From Rhizobium vallis (GTDB lineage: Bacteria > Pseudomonadota > Alphaproteobacteria > Rhizobiales > Rhizobiaceae), in the NCBI RefSeq assembly GCF_003985155.1, contig NZ_ML133693.1, positions 186,001-250,000 of the forward strand: DNA of 64,000 nucleotides, read 5' to 3'. Made by a program: the position numbers and the translations under genes. Under the pieces are notes generated by a model. It was not told where the DNA came from. It ran no database searches and worked only from the letters and a program-made list of their open reading frames with translations. Positions within the stretch are counted from its first letter, which is position 1. Each line of letters opens with the position of its first letter. This document shows positions 27,826 to 36,929 of the stretch, piece by piece.

Positions 27826-27893
27826 AATACGCAAATTATCGCCAGGCGCAAATTTTCATCAATATCATGCAGCTGAGTTCCATTTTAGTTTTT

Positions 27894-28835
27894 CTAAAGT
27901 GTCGGCTTTGGGGCTGACGCCAATGCCTGCTGACGGGAAATAGTCACGAGCCAATCGCGGAATTCGCGCCCATGGGGCTTCTGCAAAGCCGCGCGATCCC
28001 AGGCAAGAAAATAGCTCTCGCGCAAAGCTATGCGTATGTCGACGGGAATGACGAGCGTTTGCGCCTCGAGCTCATCTGATATCATAGACATCTGCGCGAG
28101 AACGACGCCGCGCTTGTTGACGGCTGCGTCGATTGCGCTGCTCGACAAGGTGAAGGAGAGGCCGGCTGTGCTCTCGTTGAACGCGGCGCCCGTCTGCGCA
28201 GCGAATTCGCGCCAGCTTGGATAGGGCGTAAAATGCCGCTCCCATTCGACATGCAGGAGTGGATATTCCAGAAGCCGCGCGACGGAGCGAACTTCGCCCT
28301 TGATCAGCGCCGGCGAGCAGGCCGGAACGACCCAATCGCGGAACAGCTCGGTATAGTGTTCATGCTGCAGCACATCCGATCCATAGCTGATGCGGAAATC
28401 GATGTCGTCGAAACCTATGCGGGGTTCCTTGTCGCGACCGACGATCCTGACATGAGCATTTGGATGAAGGGCCTGCCAATCGAAGATCCGACGCCCGATC
28501 CACTTGTTGACGACGGAAGACAGGGCGCTGAGAACCAGGGCATTCTCATTGCGCGCCCGTTCCAAAATCTGTTCCGCAAGCGCGAATTGCTCGAAGCCCT
28601 TCGATATTTCCTGATGATAGAGCCGCCCCCATTGGGTAAGCTCCACGGTGCGGCCGTTGCGCTCCAGCAAGGTGACGCCGAGAAAGCTCTCGATCTTGCG
28701 GATCTGCTGACTGATCGCGCCGGAGGAAACCTTCAGCTCGATGGCCGCAGCACCCACGCCGCCACAGCGGCCGACGGCTTCGAAAGCCTGCAAGCCCTTT
28801 AGCGGAACTGTCCTGATAACCTGTTTTGCGGTCAA
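27894..28835 (-). CDS. LysR-family transcriptional regulator (GcvA-like)
   Basis: A 313-residue regulator with an N-terminal winged helix-turn-helix ('LQAFEAVGRCGGVGAAAIELKV' then 'SSGAISQQIRKIESFLG') and a type II periplasmic-binding-like effector domain ('DIDFRISYGSDVL', 'WVVPACSPALI'). The GcvA/AmpR-like pattern 'PLLHVEW' is visible. Its start overlaps the stop of the GntR gene, so the two regulators are co-expressed, and it is followed by the monooxygenase pair, its probable target. Confidence 0.92.
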   Translation of the reverse strand: MTAKQVIRTVPLKGLQAFEAVGRCGGVGAAAIELKVSSGAISQQIRKIESFLGVTLLERNGRTVELTQWGRLYHQEISKGFEQFALAEQILERARNENALVLSALSSVVNKWIGRRIFDWQALHPNAHVRIVGRDKEPRIGFDDIDFRISYGSDVLQHEHYTELFRDWVVPACSPALIKGEVRSVARLLEYPLLHVEWERHFTPYPSWREFAAQTGAAFNESTAGLSFTLSSSAIDAAVNKRGVVLAQMSMISDELEAQTLVIPVDIRIALRESYFLAWDRAALQKPHGREFRDWLVTISRQQALASAPKPTL

Positions 28836-29575
28836 GAGAGGCTTCTCCGCGGCAGTTGATCTGTGATGCCTCTCTCAGTTGGATGAAAGTCGCCGGCAAA
28901 TTGGAAACGATCGCCTGGATGGATGATCTCTACATGCGTGACCGTATGGCTCATCTGCCATGTCTGGCGGATGAGCGTTAGACAAGCCTCACCACGCGCG
29001 GTCTCAAGCAGGCGTGCCGTGGCGGCATCGGCCGAAACGGCACGAATGACATGCCTTGCCTTCGACCAAGGCACCATGTCCAGCAACCATTTGCCGGGCG
29101 GAACCGAAGCAAAGCTTTCTGTCCTGGCAGACGGTACCATCGCGAGCATGATGATGCGCCGCTCCAGCGCATTCGGCTTGCCGTCCACGGTATGCAGGCA
29201 GTGAAGCCGCAGGATTTCTGCTCCCTTCTCTTCGCCGAGGTGAGCCGCGGTGGCAGCATCCAGTGTCTCGATCTTTCGCAGCAGGATCCTGTAGCTGTGG
29301 TCGTGCCCTGCTAACTCGGCTTCTGTGGAAATGTCTTGGATATCCATCACCGTGCGGTCGATCTGTCGCGAGGCGACGAAGGAACCAACCTTGCGGCGGC
29401 GAGTGATCATGCCGCGTTCCGCCAGGGCCGAAAGAGCCTTGTTCACGGTCATTCGGGAACATTGATACTCTTGCACCAGCTCGTGTTCGAAGGGGATGCG
29501 GTGGCCAGGTTGCCAGATGCCGCCGATGATCCTGGCTTCGATGTCTTCGAAAATTCTCTGATGAATTGAGACCAA
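28832..29575 (-). CDS. GntR-family regulator, HutC subfamily (UTRA domain)
   Basis: A 247-residue repressor-type regulator. The GntR winged helix spans residues 1-70 ('PGHRIPFEHELVQEYQCSRMTVNKAL'), followed by a chorismate-lyase-like UTRA effector domain ('LRLHCLHTVDGKPNALERRII', 'CLTLIRQTWQMSHTVTHVEI') as in histidine-utilisation repressors. It is transcribed divergently from the amino-acid importer. The TTTGTATAGACAAA site at 29706 in the intervening region matches the style of HutC operators, making local control of the importer likely. Confidence 0.92.
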   Translation of the reverse strand: MVSIHQRIFEDIEARIIGGIWQPGHRIPFEHELVQEYQCSRMTVNKALSALAERGMITRRRKVGSFVASRQIDRTVMDIQDISTEAELAGHDHSYRILLRKIETLDAATAAHLGEEKGAEILRLHCLHTVDGKPNALERRIIMLAMVPSARTESFASVPPGKWLLDMVPWSKARHVIRAVSADAATARLLETARGEACLTLIRQTWQMSHTVTHVEIIHPGDRFQFAGDFHPTERGITDQLPRRSLS

Positions 29576-29705
29576 ATCTCACCTCGATCCAGCGATGACA
29601 TTCAATTTCCACGAAGCCGCTTCTGCCGGGTTTACCTGGACTGTGCGGCACAAATCTTGCGTCCATCGAGTTTTGCGTTTGACAGTGTAGGCCAGCCTGT
29701 ATCAA

Positions 29706-29719
29706 TTTGTATAGACAAA
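29706..29719. promoter_or_regulatory. HutC-type GntR operator candidate
   Basis: TTTGTATAGACAAA is a near-palindrome (TTTGT/ACAAA arms) resembling the TGTATAGACA core known for HutC-type repressors. A TTGACA hexamer lies at 29679-29684, so the site would overlap the -10 region of an importer promoter. It is 130 bases from the GntR start and 84 from the binding-protein start. Confidence 0.55.
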
Positions 29720-29802
29720 AGCGGGTCATAGAAATCCGCTCGGGCGGGACATTGCATGGGGACCTAGACCTTCCACGGAAGGGCAAAAACTGGAGAGAAA
29801 AC

Positions 29803-30630
29803 ATGAGGAAAAATTCGCTTCTGAAGGGGCTGGTCGGCGCCGCATTTTTGTTCGGCGCGACGATTTCGGCCCATGCGGCCGACACGCTTGCCGCCGTCAA
29901 GGCCGCCGGCACTTTGAAGGTCGGTACCGAGACCGCCTTCGCACCATTCGATTTCATCGACGCCGGCGAGCATGTCGGCTTGAACGTCGATCTTTTTAAT
30001 GAGATCGGTAAGGAACTCGGCGTGAAAATCGAATGGGTCACGCTCCCCTGGGATGGTGTCTTCCCGGCGCTCGAGGCCGGCAAGTTTGACGTCGTGGCAG
30101 GCCCGGCGACGATCACCAAGAAGCGCATTGAGCGCTATCGCTTCACGCCGCCGCTCGCCGAGGCGACCATCGCGATCCTGAAAAAAGCCGGCGACAAGAC
30201 GATCAACAAGCCGGAGGATATCGCCGGCAAGAAGATCGGTGTCGGCAAGGCGACCGCTCAGCTCGATCAGCTCAAGGAGTTTTCCGAAACCCTGCCGACT
30301 AAGGTCGATATTCGCGAATATCCTGCCTTTACCGAGTCCTATGCGGACCTCGCGGCCGGCCGCATCGCCGGCGTTGCCAACTCGCTGCCCAATATCGCTT
30401 TCGTCGCCAAGCAGCGCGAAGGCACGTTCGAAGTCGTTCTTCCGCCCTTCGGCAAGAAATCCTATTTCGGCTTTATCGGCCTGAAGGATGCCGATCATGC
30501 GCCATTGATGGATGCAATCGATGCCGCCATGCTGAAGATCAAGGCGGACGGCCGCATGGCGACGCTGCAGAAGAAGTGGTTTGGTGCGAGCTTCGACACA
30601 CCGGATTCCGTCAAGGACCCGGCATTCTGA
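29803..30630 (+). CDS. Amino-acid ABC transporter substrate-binding protein (SBP family 3)
   Basis: Periplasmic receptor of 275 residues. ATG 29803 follows TGGAGAG and gives a clear signal peptide cleaved near 'ISAHA-ADTL'; an in-frame upstream ATG at 29707 would bury it. Family 3 landmarks: 'LKVGTETAFAPFDFID', 'GLNVDLFNEIGKELG', 'WDGVFPALEAGKFDVVAGPATITKKR'-like region with the ligand-binding Arg, and 'ADGRMATLQKKWFG' near the end. The ligand is a polar amino acid or opine-like compound; the exact ligand is open. First gene of a four-gene importer operon. Confidence 0.93.
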   Translation: MRKNSLLKGLVGAAFLFGATISAHAADTLAAVKAAGTLKVGTETAFAPFDFIDAGEHVGLNVDLFNEIGKELGVKIEWVTLPWDGVFPALEAGKFDVVAGPATITKKRIERYRFTPPLAEATIAILKKAGDKTINKPEDIAGKKIGVGKATAQLDQLKEFSETLPTKVDIREYPAFTESYADLAAGRIAGVANSLPNIAFVAKQREGTFEVVLPPFGKKSYFGFIGLKDADHAPLMDAIDAAMLKIKADGRMATLQKKWFGASFDTPDSVKDPAF

Positions 30631-30644
30631 TCGACGACCCGAAA

Positions 30645-30681
30645 TCGGCCATGCCCGGGGGGAATGCCGGGGCATGGCCGA
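30645..30681 (+). other. Intercistronic hairpin after the binding-protein gene
   Basis: TCGGCCATGCCC (30645-30656) is perfectly complementary to GGGCATGGCCGA (30670-30681), a 12-bp stem that can be extended inside the 13-base loop. No T-run follows. It lies between receptor and first permease gene, as in the other importer operons of this window. Confidence 0.7.
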
Positions 30682-30729
30682 GGAATGCGACCGCACTTTC
30701 CTGGCCGTCAAGCGGGCAAAATCTGAACA

Positions 30730-31371
30730 ATGTCCACTAAACTCTTCGAGTTGCTTCTGCAGGCATCGATCTACACGGTGACCATCAGCGTCGTGTCGAT
30801 CCTCATCGGCTTTGCGATCGCGATCCTTCTTTCGGGAATGTTGCTCTCGCGGCGTAGTCTTTTCGTTCGGCCTGCCCAGATTTTCATCAGCTTTTTTCGA
30901 GGTGTGCCACTCCTCGTGCAATTGCTGCTGATCTACAATCTGCTTCCCGTCATCGGCGTCAATGTGCCGAGCATCGTGGCAGCGATCATCGGCCTATCGC
31001 TCTGCACGGCAGCCTACCAGGCCGAGAATCTGCGCGGCGGATTTGCCAGCGTGCCTCTCGGTCTGGTGGAGTCGGCGGAAATGGTTGGCCTGACACCGCG
31101 CCAGATCTTTCGGCGCATCAAGGTTCCGATCGCGCTGCGCCTGACGTTTCCAGCTCTCGTCAACGAGGCGATCCTCATTCTCAAGGCGTCGTCGCTGGTC
31201 TCAGTCGTTGGCATCGTCGAACTGACGCGCATGGCGCAGGATCTCGCCGGCAGCACCTTCCTGCCACTGCAGCTCTTCGCATCCGCGGGCCTCATCTATC
31301 TGGTGATCAACTGGTTGGTGGCGTTTGCCGGCAGCCTGATCGAAAACAGACTCCCGGGAGCGCCGCGGTGA
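30730..31371 (+). CDS. Amino-acid ABC transporter permease 1
   Basis: A 213-residue HisM/HisQ-type inner-membrane subunit with about five helices. 'FISFFRGVPLLVQLLLIYN' and the coupling-helix motif 'ENLRGGFASVPLGLVESAEMVG' (EAA loop) identify the family. The stop overlaps the GTG start of the next permease, so a heterodimeric channel is expected. It begins 99 bases after the receptor gene, the gap holding the hairpin. Confidence 0.93.
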   Translation: MSTKLFELLLQASIYTVTISVVSILIGFAIAILLSGMLLSRRSLFVRPAQIFISFFRGVPLLVQLLLIYNLLPVIGVNVPSIVAAIIGLSLCTAAYQAENLRGGFASVPLGLVESAEMVGLTPRQIFRRIKVPIALRLTFPALVNEAILILKASSLVSVVGIVELTRMAQDLAGSTFLPLQLFASAGLIYLVINWLVAFAGSLIENRLPGAPR

Positions 31372-32032
31372 CCTTCGACATCAATGTCCTCATCGGGCAG
31401 TGGCCCGCCATCGTCAGCGGTGCCGGCGTGACGATCATGATCTGGATCCTCGGCACCATCGCTGCGGCCGTCATCGGCTTTCTGATGGCAGTCGCCAGGC
31501 AATATGGCGGCATGCTGATCGACAAGGCGCTTGGTGCAGTCGTAGCCATACTGCGCGGCACGCCGTTCCTCATCCAGATATTCCTGGTCTATTACGGCGG
31601 CCCCTTTGTCGGCCTCGATCTCGATCCCTTGCCGGCCGGACTGATCGGCATTTCGATCTATGGCGCGGCCTATTTCAGCGAGATCTTCCGCTCCGGCTTC
31701 CAGGCGGTGCCGAAGGGCCATATCGAGGCCGGCGAATGCGTCGGCCTGACACAGGCGCAGATCGTCAGGCGCATTCTATTGCCGGAAATGACGATGCTGG
31801 TGCTGCCGCCATCCGTGAATATGGTGGTCATCCTGATGAAGGAGACGGCGGTCCTGTCCATCATCACCGTCCCGGAGCTGACGGCGACGCTGAGTGCAAT
31901 CGGGTCGCAGCAATATGCCTTCGTCGAAGCACTCTCCGCATTGGCGCTTTTCTATTGGGTGCTCGTCGAACTGACCGGCTGGCTTGGCAACCTTGCTGAA
32001 ACGAAACTATCCAGATTCAGGTTTTTCAACGC

Positions 32033-32036
<4 letters not shown>
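31368..32036 (+). CDS. Amino-acid ABC transporter permease 2
   Basis: A 222-residue partner permease starting with GTG at 31368, overlapping the previous stop (GTGA). It contains 'AILRGTPFLIQIFLVYYGG' and the EAA loop 'EIFRSGFQAVPKGHIEAGECVG'. Five membrane helices are apparent. The end overlaps the ATPase start by four bases. Confidence 0.93.
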
Positions 32037-32824
<788 letters not shown>

Positions 32825-32829
32825 TGTCC

Positions 32830-33114
32830 ATGTCCAACAAGATCCGCCTGATGGAGGTCGACCGGCAGTTCCATACCAAAATCGCTGAAATTTCCGGCAA
32901 TAGTCTGATCGCCGATTTCTTGCGCTCGGTCCACGAACGCATGTCGCGGATCTGGCTTTTGCCCCTTTGGCAGTTTCACGATTTTAGCCTGACGGGCAAC
33001 GAGCACGAAACCATTCTCAACGTCATGCGCGAGCGGAACGGCAAAGCGGTCGATGACGCAATGGCTCGCCATACCGAGAGCCTGCGTCAGAGAATCATGG
33101 CGGTTGCAGTTTAA
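32830..33114 (+). pseudogene. Truncated GntR/FCD-type regulator (C-terminal fragment)
   Basis: A 94-residue open frame matching only the second half of an FCD effector domain: 'EVDRQFHTKIAEISGNSLI' and 'GNEHETILNVMRERNGKAVDDAMARH', with the metal-ligand His positions of FadR-type GntR proteins. The DNA-binding domain and the first part of FCD are absent, and the preceding bases are the ATPase gene. Residual sequence is uninterrupted, so the deletion may be recent or the fragment may still be translated from ATG 32830. Regulatory function by DNA binding is not possible in this form. Confidence 0.75.
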
Positions 33115-33320
33115 CTTTGCCGTCAGTCACGTCATGGCTCTTGTCGAGAGTGTCAAAGGGGTTGTTTCCAAGAGCGCATCGACTTTGGCTACACCGGGAT
33201 ACGGGGCGAGACAAAGTCTGATTTTCGGATTACCTTTGTTCCCTCCAGAACTGTGGTTTTCCCATGGCCCTCTTGTAACTGGTTGCTAAAAATCTGTCCT
33301 CCTCTGTGCGTTAAAAAATA

Positions 33321-33335
33321 TCAGGTTCCATAATT
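33321..33335 (+). repeat. Direct-repeat copy 2 (15 bp)
   Basis: TCAGGTTCCATAATT, identical to 23349-23363 and in the same orientation; after the 15 bases, five of the next eight also match. The inverted-repeat partner found in copy 1 is degenerate here. Confidence 0.5.
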
Positions 33336-33457
33336 CAGCTTATGCCACAGTTGATGATATAACATTACATCCATTGACGCCCTCCCTAACCACGAAACGC
33401 GCCAAAGCCTTTTCAAAGGCGGCATAGACCTCGTCTTGAAATCTTCGCCTGCCCCTA

Positions 33458-33477
33458 GTATATACATGTGTATATGC
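33458..33477. promoter_or_regulatory. Candidate antitoxin autoregulatory operator
   Basis: GTATATAC-ATGT-GTATATGC comprises a self-palindromic octamer and a near copy separated by 4 bases, 13-33 bases before the antitoxin ATG. VapB/FitA antitoxins normally bind such symmetric AT-rich sites at their own promoter. Confidence 0.5.
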
Positions 33478-33490
33478 ATGGGAGCCCGAT

Positions 33491-33760
33491 ATGCCCAATT
33501 TTCCACATCAAGATCCTATTCCCCCGCGTGAGGCCAAGCTTTTCAGAAACAATAAGAGCCAGGCTGTACGAATCCCGGCTGACTTTGAGCTGCCCGGCGA
33601 CCGGGTGATGATCCACCGCGACGGCGATCGGCTCATTATAGAGCCCGTACACCGCAAGAACCTGCTGGAGGTTCTTGCTGGATTGGAGCCGCTTGGTCCT
33701 GATGATCAGTTTCCTGATGTCGACGATACCCTGCTTCCTGTGAAGGCAATCGACCTTTGA
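33491..33760 (+). CDS. vapB: VapB-type antitoxin (AbrB/MazE fold)
   Basis: An 89-residue antitoxin. After a 13-residue lead, 'EAKLFRNNKSQAVRIPADFELPGDRVMIHRDGDRLII' is the swapped-hairpin AbrB-type DNA-binding domain, and the acidic C-terminal part ('LGPDDQFPDVDDTLLP') would wrap round the toxin. The first ATG at 33491 is used; a start nearer 33530 is possible. The stop overlaps the toxin start, giving coupled translation. Confidence 0.9.
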   Translation: MPNFPHQDPIPPREAKLFRNNKSQAVRIPADFELPGDRVMIHRDGDRLIIEPVHRKNLLEVLAGLEPLGPDDQFPDVDDTLLPVKAIDL

Positions 33761-34161
33761 GCAGGCTTTATATGCTGGACACCAATATCGTGTCTGAGCT
33801 TGCCCGAAACCCGAGGGGTGTCGTCGCTCAACGCATCGCCGAGGTTGGACCCGATGCAATCTGCGTCAGCATTATCACGGCATCGGAGTTGCGCTACGGG
33901 TGCGCCAAGAAAGGATCACCGAAACTTCTCGCACAGATCGAAGCCATCCTTGGCAGCGTACCCGTGCTTCCGCTGGATGCGCCCGCCGATGCCGCGTACG
34001 GCGACATCCGGGCCGAACTGGAGGCCGCTGGCAAGCCTATCGGTCCAAATGACTTGTTCATCGCCGCCCACGCCTCTGCCCTCGGAGCGGTTCTGGTGAC
34101 GGCCAATATGGGCGAATTCACGCGTATTCGCGCTTTGCAGGTCGAGAACTGGCTGGTTTGA
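33757..34161 (+). CDS. vapC: VapC/FitB-type PIN-domain toxin ribonuclease
   Basis: A 134-residue PIN nuclease. The acidic metal site is complete: Asp in 'MLDTNIVSEL', Glu in 'ITASELRYG', Asp in 'IGPNDLFIAAHA' and a terminal 'VTANMGEFTRI' (Asn/Glu at the usual fourth position). The TTG at 33757 overlaps the antitoxin stop (TTGA); ATG 33772 is an alternative start that keeps the whole catalytic domain. Likely cleaves tRNA or other RNA when free of VapB. Confidence 0.92.
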   Translation: MSRLYMLDTNIVSELARNPRGVVAQRIAEVGPDAICVSIITASELRYGCAKKGSPKLLAQIEAILGSVPVLPLDAPADAAYGDIRAELEAAGKPIGPNDLFIAAHASALGAVLVTANMGEFTRIRALQVENWLV

Positions 34162-34242
34162 ACGGGCCAAAGCTATCGATGGAAGTCAGGAACTTCCGGT
34201 GAGTTGGGACTTGCAGATATCAGCCCTCGCCCGTTGGAATAC

Positions 34243-35268
34243 CTAGTCTTGATTGGCAACCATCGGCAAACTGCCTTCGCTGGAAAGACGGGTTTCGGTC
34301 TGCCGAGCTGCGGAGATGATGCGCCGCTTTGCGCGGATGGCGTGCCATTGTTGGTCGATCAGGACGCCGATGAGGATGACGCCACCCATGACGGCGAAAT
34401 TCAATGACGAGGGGATACCAAGCAGATTCACGAGATTCTGCAACTCCTGGAGCAGGACCGTGCCCAGCACGACACCGACGATCGATCCCTCGCCGCCACG
34501 GAGAGAAAAGCCGCCGAGTACGGCAGCGGCAATCGCGTAGAGTTCGTAGAACTGGCCATGGCTCGCCGGCGAGATCGAGCGCGTGTACATGGCGAAATAG
34601 ATCGCCGAAAGCGCCGTAAGCAGTCCGCAGATGACGTAGGCCGACATGATCATGCGGCCGGTACGGATACCTGAATAGCGGGCCGCCTCCTCGTTCTTCC
34701 CGATCGCATAGAGATAACGCCCGAAGACGGAGCGATGCAGCATGATCCACATGACCACGGCAATGATGACGAGTGTGATGAAGGTGTTGGGGACGCCGTA
34801 GAACCGTCCGGCGGTCAGGAATTCGAGGTCCGGGAAATTTTGACCAAAAGCAAAGCCCGCCGTTCCATCGGCCGTGTAGAAGCGCGCTGCCCCTCGGTAA
34901 ATCAGGAGGCCGCAGAGCGTGACGACAAAGGGCTGCAGGTTGAGCCGCGTGATCAACCAGCCGTGGACGGCACCTATCACCGCGCCGAGCACGAGAATGA
35001 GCGGCAGAGCCAGCAGCCAGGGCATCTCCTGGACCGCGACGAAATCGACGAACAGCACGCCGAGAAGCGCTACGAGCGAGCCCACGGAAAGCTCGATACC
35101 GCCAGTAATGATGACGAAGGCTTGGCCGATCGACAGGATTCCGAACAAACCGATCAGGTTGGCGGTGTTGGCCAGGTTGATCGGCAGCAGGAAACGCGGA
35201 TTGATGATGGCGACGACGATGCCGACGACGACGATCAAAAGTAGCAGTCCAAGATCTTTTTTGATCAT
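34243..35268 (-). CDS. Sugar ABC transporter permease (RbsC type)
   Basis: A 341-residue inner-membrane subunit with eight to ten hydrophobic segments. 'IITGGIELSVGSLVAL' is the BPD_transp_2 signature and 'AAAVLGGFSLRGGEGSIVGVVLG' the late-helix motif. A hydrophilic tail of about 35 residues follows the last helix. It is the last gene of the operon (receptor, ATPase, permease), 41 bases after the ATPase. Confidence 0.93.
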   Translation of the reverse strand: MIKKDLGLLLLIVVVGIVVAIINPRFLLPINLANTANLIGLFGILSIGQAFVIITGGIELSVGSLVALLGVLFVDFVAVQEMPWLLALPLILVLGAVIGAVHGWLITRLNLQPFVVTLCGLLIYRGAARFYTADGTAGFAFGQNFPDLEFLTAGRFYGVPNTFITLVIIAVVMWIMLHRSVFGRYLYAIGKNEEAARYSGIRTGRMIMSAYVICGLLTALSAIYFAMYTRSISPASHGQFYELYAIAAAVLGGFSLRGGEGSIVGVVLGTVLLQELQNLVNLLGIPSSLNFAVMGGVILIGVLIDQQWHAIRAKRRIISAARQTETRLSSEGSLPMVANQD

Positions 35269-35309
35269 TCGAGACCCATCCCCGAGACGTATTTATTTGG
35301 CCGCGGCCG

Positions 35310-36851
35310 CTATCTTACCCTTTTGCCGACAGCAAGCAAAAGAACGCTTTCCTGATTGAATTCGTCCTCTTCCAAAATGCCGGCGATCTGGCCCTCGTGC
35401 ATGACGGCGATGTGGTCAGAAACACCGATCACCTCTTCCATGTCGCTCGAGATCATCAGGATCGCTACTCCCGCATCGGCAAGCGCTCGCATCAGCCCGT
35501 AAATCTCGTTCTTCGCGCCGATATCGATGCCGCGGGTCGGCTCGTCGAAGATCATCACCTTCGGGCTCATCGACAACCACTTGGCAAGCACCACCTTCTG
35601 CTGGTTGCCGCCAGAAAGAGTGCCGGTTCGTGTCGAAAGCGAGGGCGCCTTGATAGCGAGGCTAACGCGCTGCTTTTCGGCGGCCGCCATCTCCTGCCCA
35701 GCGGAGAGCATGAAGCGGCTGGAGAGTTGAGGGAGATCGGCAAGGGTTATGTTCTGGGCAATCGGGAAATCAAGAAGAATGCCGCTGCGCTTGCGATCCT
35801 CCGGCACCAGGAAAATGCCGCGGGCGACAGCGTCCCGGGCAGAACGGACCGCAATTTGCCGCCCGTCCTGCAGGATGACTCCGCCGTAACTGCGATCAAT
35901 GCCAAAGAGCACCCTGGCAAGCTCGGTGCGGCCGGACCCGACGAGGCCCGCAAGTCCCAGGATTTCTCCATACCGGATTTCCAGATCAACGGGACGGCCG
36001 GGATAGGCCTCGGTGCGCACGGCCCTTACCTCAAGCGCAACCGAGCCTGGTGAGCGCTGCGGCTTTGCGGTCCGGGCCGCAAGTACCCGGCCGATCATCA
36101 GCTTGACCATCTGATCGTGGCCGATGTCCCTCTTGGCGAGCGTGCCCACGAGCGCGCCGTCACGGAGTACGACGACCCGGTCGGCTACGCGCTCGACCTC
36201 GTGGAGCCGATGCGAGATGAAAATAACACTGATGCCATCCGCCTTCAGCAATTTGATGATGCTGAGCAGCCGCTCGGTTTCGGCCAGCGGCAGGCTGGAA
36301 GTGGGTTCGTCGAAGATGACGAGCCTGGCGTTGATGGACAGCGCCTTGGCGATTTCCACCATCTGCTGCTCGGCCAGGGAAAGCGACGCGACGGGTGTGT
36401 CGGCGGAAAAATGCGCCCCTACGCGCTTTAATAGCGGCTTTACCATGTCTCGCAGTCGATCTCGATCGACGAGCTTGAAAGGTCCCGCCTTCAGCGGTTC
36501 GCGCCCTAGGAAGATATTGGCGGCGACGTCGAGATTCTCGAAGAGATTGAGTTCCTGATGCACGAAGGCGATGCCGGACGAGATGCTCGATTCCACTGTG
36601 AGGAAACGAAGTTCGGCACCGTCGAGCACGATCGTGCCCCGGTCGGGGGCGATCACGCCGCCAAGGATTTTCATCAGCGTCGATTTTCCGGCCCCGTTCT
36701 CGCCGACGAGGCCGATGACCTCTCCCGGCATGATATCGATCGACAGGTCATCAAGCGCAACGACGCCTGGATAGGTCTTGCCGACGCCGGAGAGCGATAA
36801 GAATGGCGTTGCGGGCGCGCCCGGTGACGGGATGTCGGAACTATGGTTCAT
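35310..36851 (-). CDS. Sugar ABC transporter ATP-binding protein (two NBDs)
   Basis: A 513-residue RbsA-like ATPase. NBD1: Walker A 'GENGAGKST', signature 'LSLAEQQMVEI', Walker B 'LVIFDEPTSSL'. NBD2: degenerate Walker A 'GLVGSGRTELA', 'LSGGNQQKV' and 'VMIFDEPTRGID'. The C-terminal 'SDMEEVIGVSDHIAVMHEG' is typical. It follows the receptor gene after a gap holding a hairpin. Confidence 0.95.
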   Translation of the reverse strand: MNHSSDIPSPGAPATPFLSLSGVGKTYPGVVALDDLSIDIMPGEVIGLVGENGAGKSTLMKILGGVIAPDRGTIVLDGAELRFLTVESSISSGIAFVHQELNLFENLDVAANIFLGREPLKAGPFKLVDRDRLRDMVKPLLKRVGAHFSADTPVASLSLAEQQMVEIAKALSINARLVIFDEPTSSLPLAETERLLSIIKLLKADGISVIFISHRLHEVERVADRVVVLRDGALVGTLAKRDIGHDQMVKLMIGRVLAARTAKPQRSPGSVALEVRAVRTEAYPGRPVDLEIRYGEILGLAGLVGSGRTELARVLFGIDRSYGGVILQDGRQIAVRSARDAVARGIFLVPEDRKRSGILLDFPIAQNITLADLPQLSSRFMLSAGQEMAAAEKQRVSLAIKAPSLSTRTGTLSGGNQQKVVLAKWLSMSPKVMIFDEPTRGIDIGAKNEIYGLMRALADAGVAILMISSDMEEVIGVSDHIAVMHEGQIAGILEEDEFNQESVLLLAVGKRVR

Positions 36852-36892
36852 CGCCTGTCCATGGCTGCTGATGCTGTCGGCATGAAACGCCT

Positions 36893-36924
36893 TTCGCGGC
36901 GGCGGTGAGTGCCACCGCCGCGAA
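36893..36924 (-). other. Intercistronic hairpin after the binding-protein gene
   Basis: TTCGCGGCGGCGG (36893-36905) pairs with CCACCGCCGCGAA (36912-36924) with a single mismatch and a 6-base loop, just beyond the receptor stop on the - strand. No T-run. Likely mRNA stabiliser or partial terminator. Confidence 0.65.
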
Positions 36925-36929
36925 GGAGG

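Larger units (their letters stand above)
33115..33490. other. Gene-free region before the toxin-antitoxin genes
   Basis: About 375 bases with no credible gene on either strand. It contains copy 2 of the 15-bp direct repeat (33321-33335) and the candidate antitoxin operator (33458-33477). Composition is more AT-rich than the flanking genes around 33290-33380, consistent with a junction. Confidence 0.6.
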
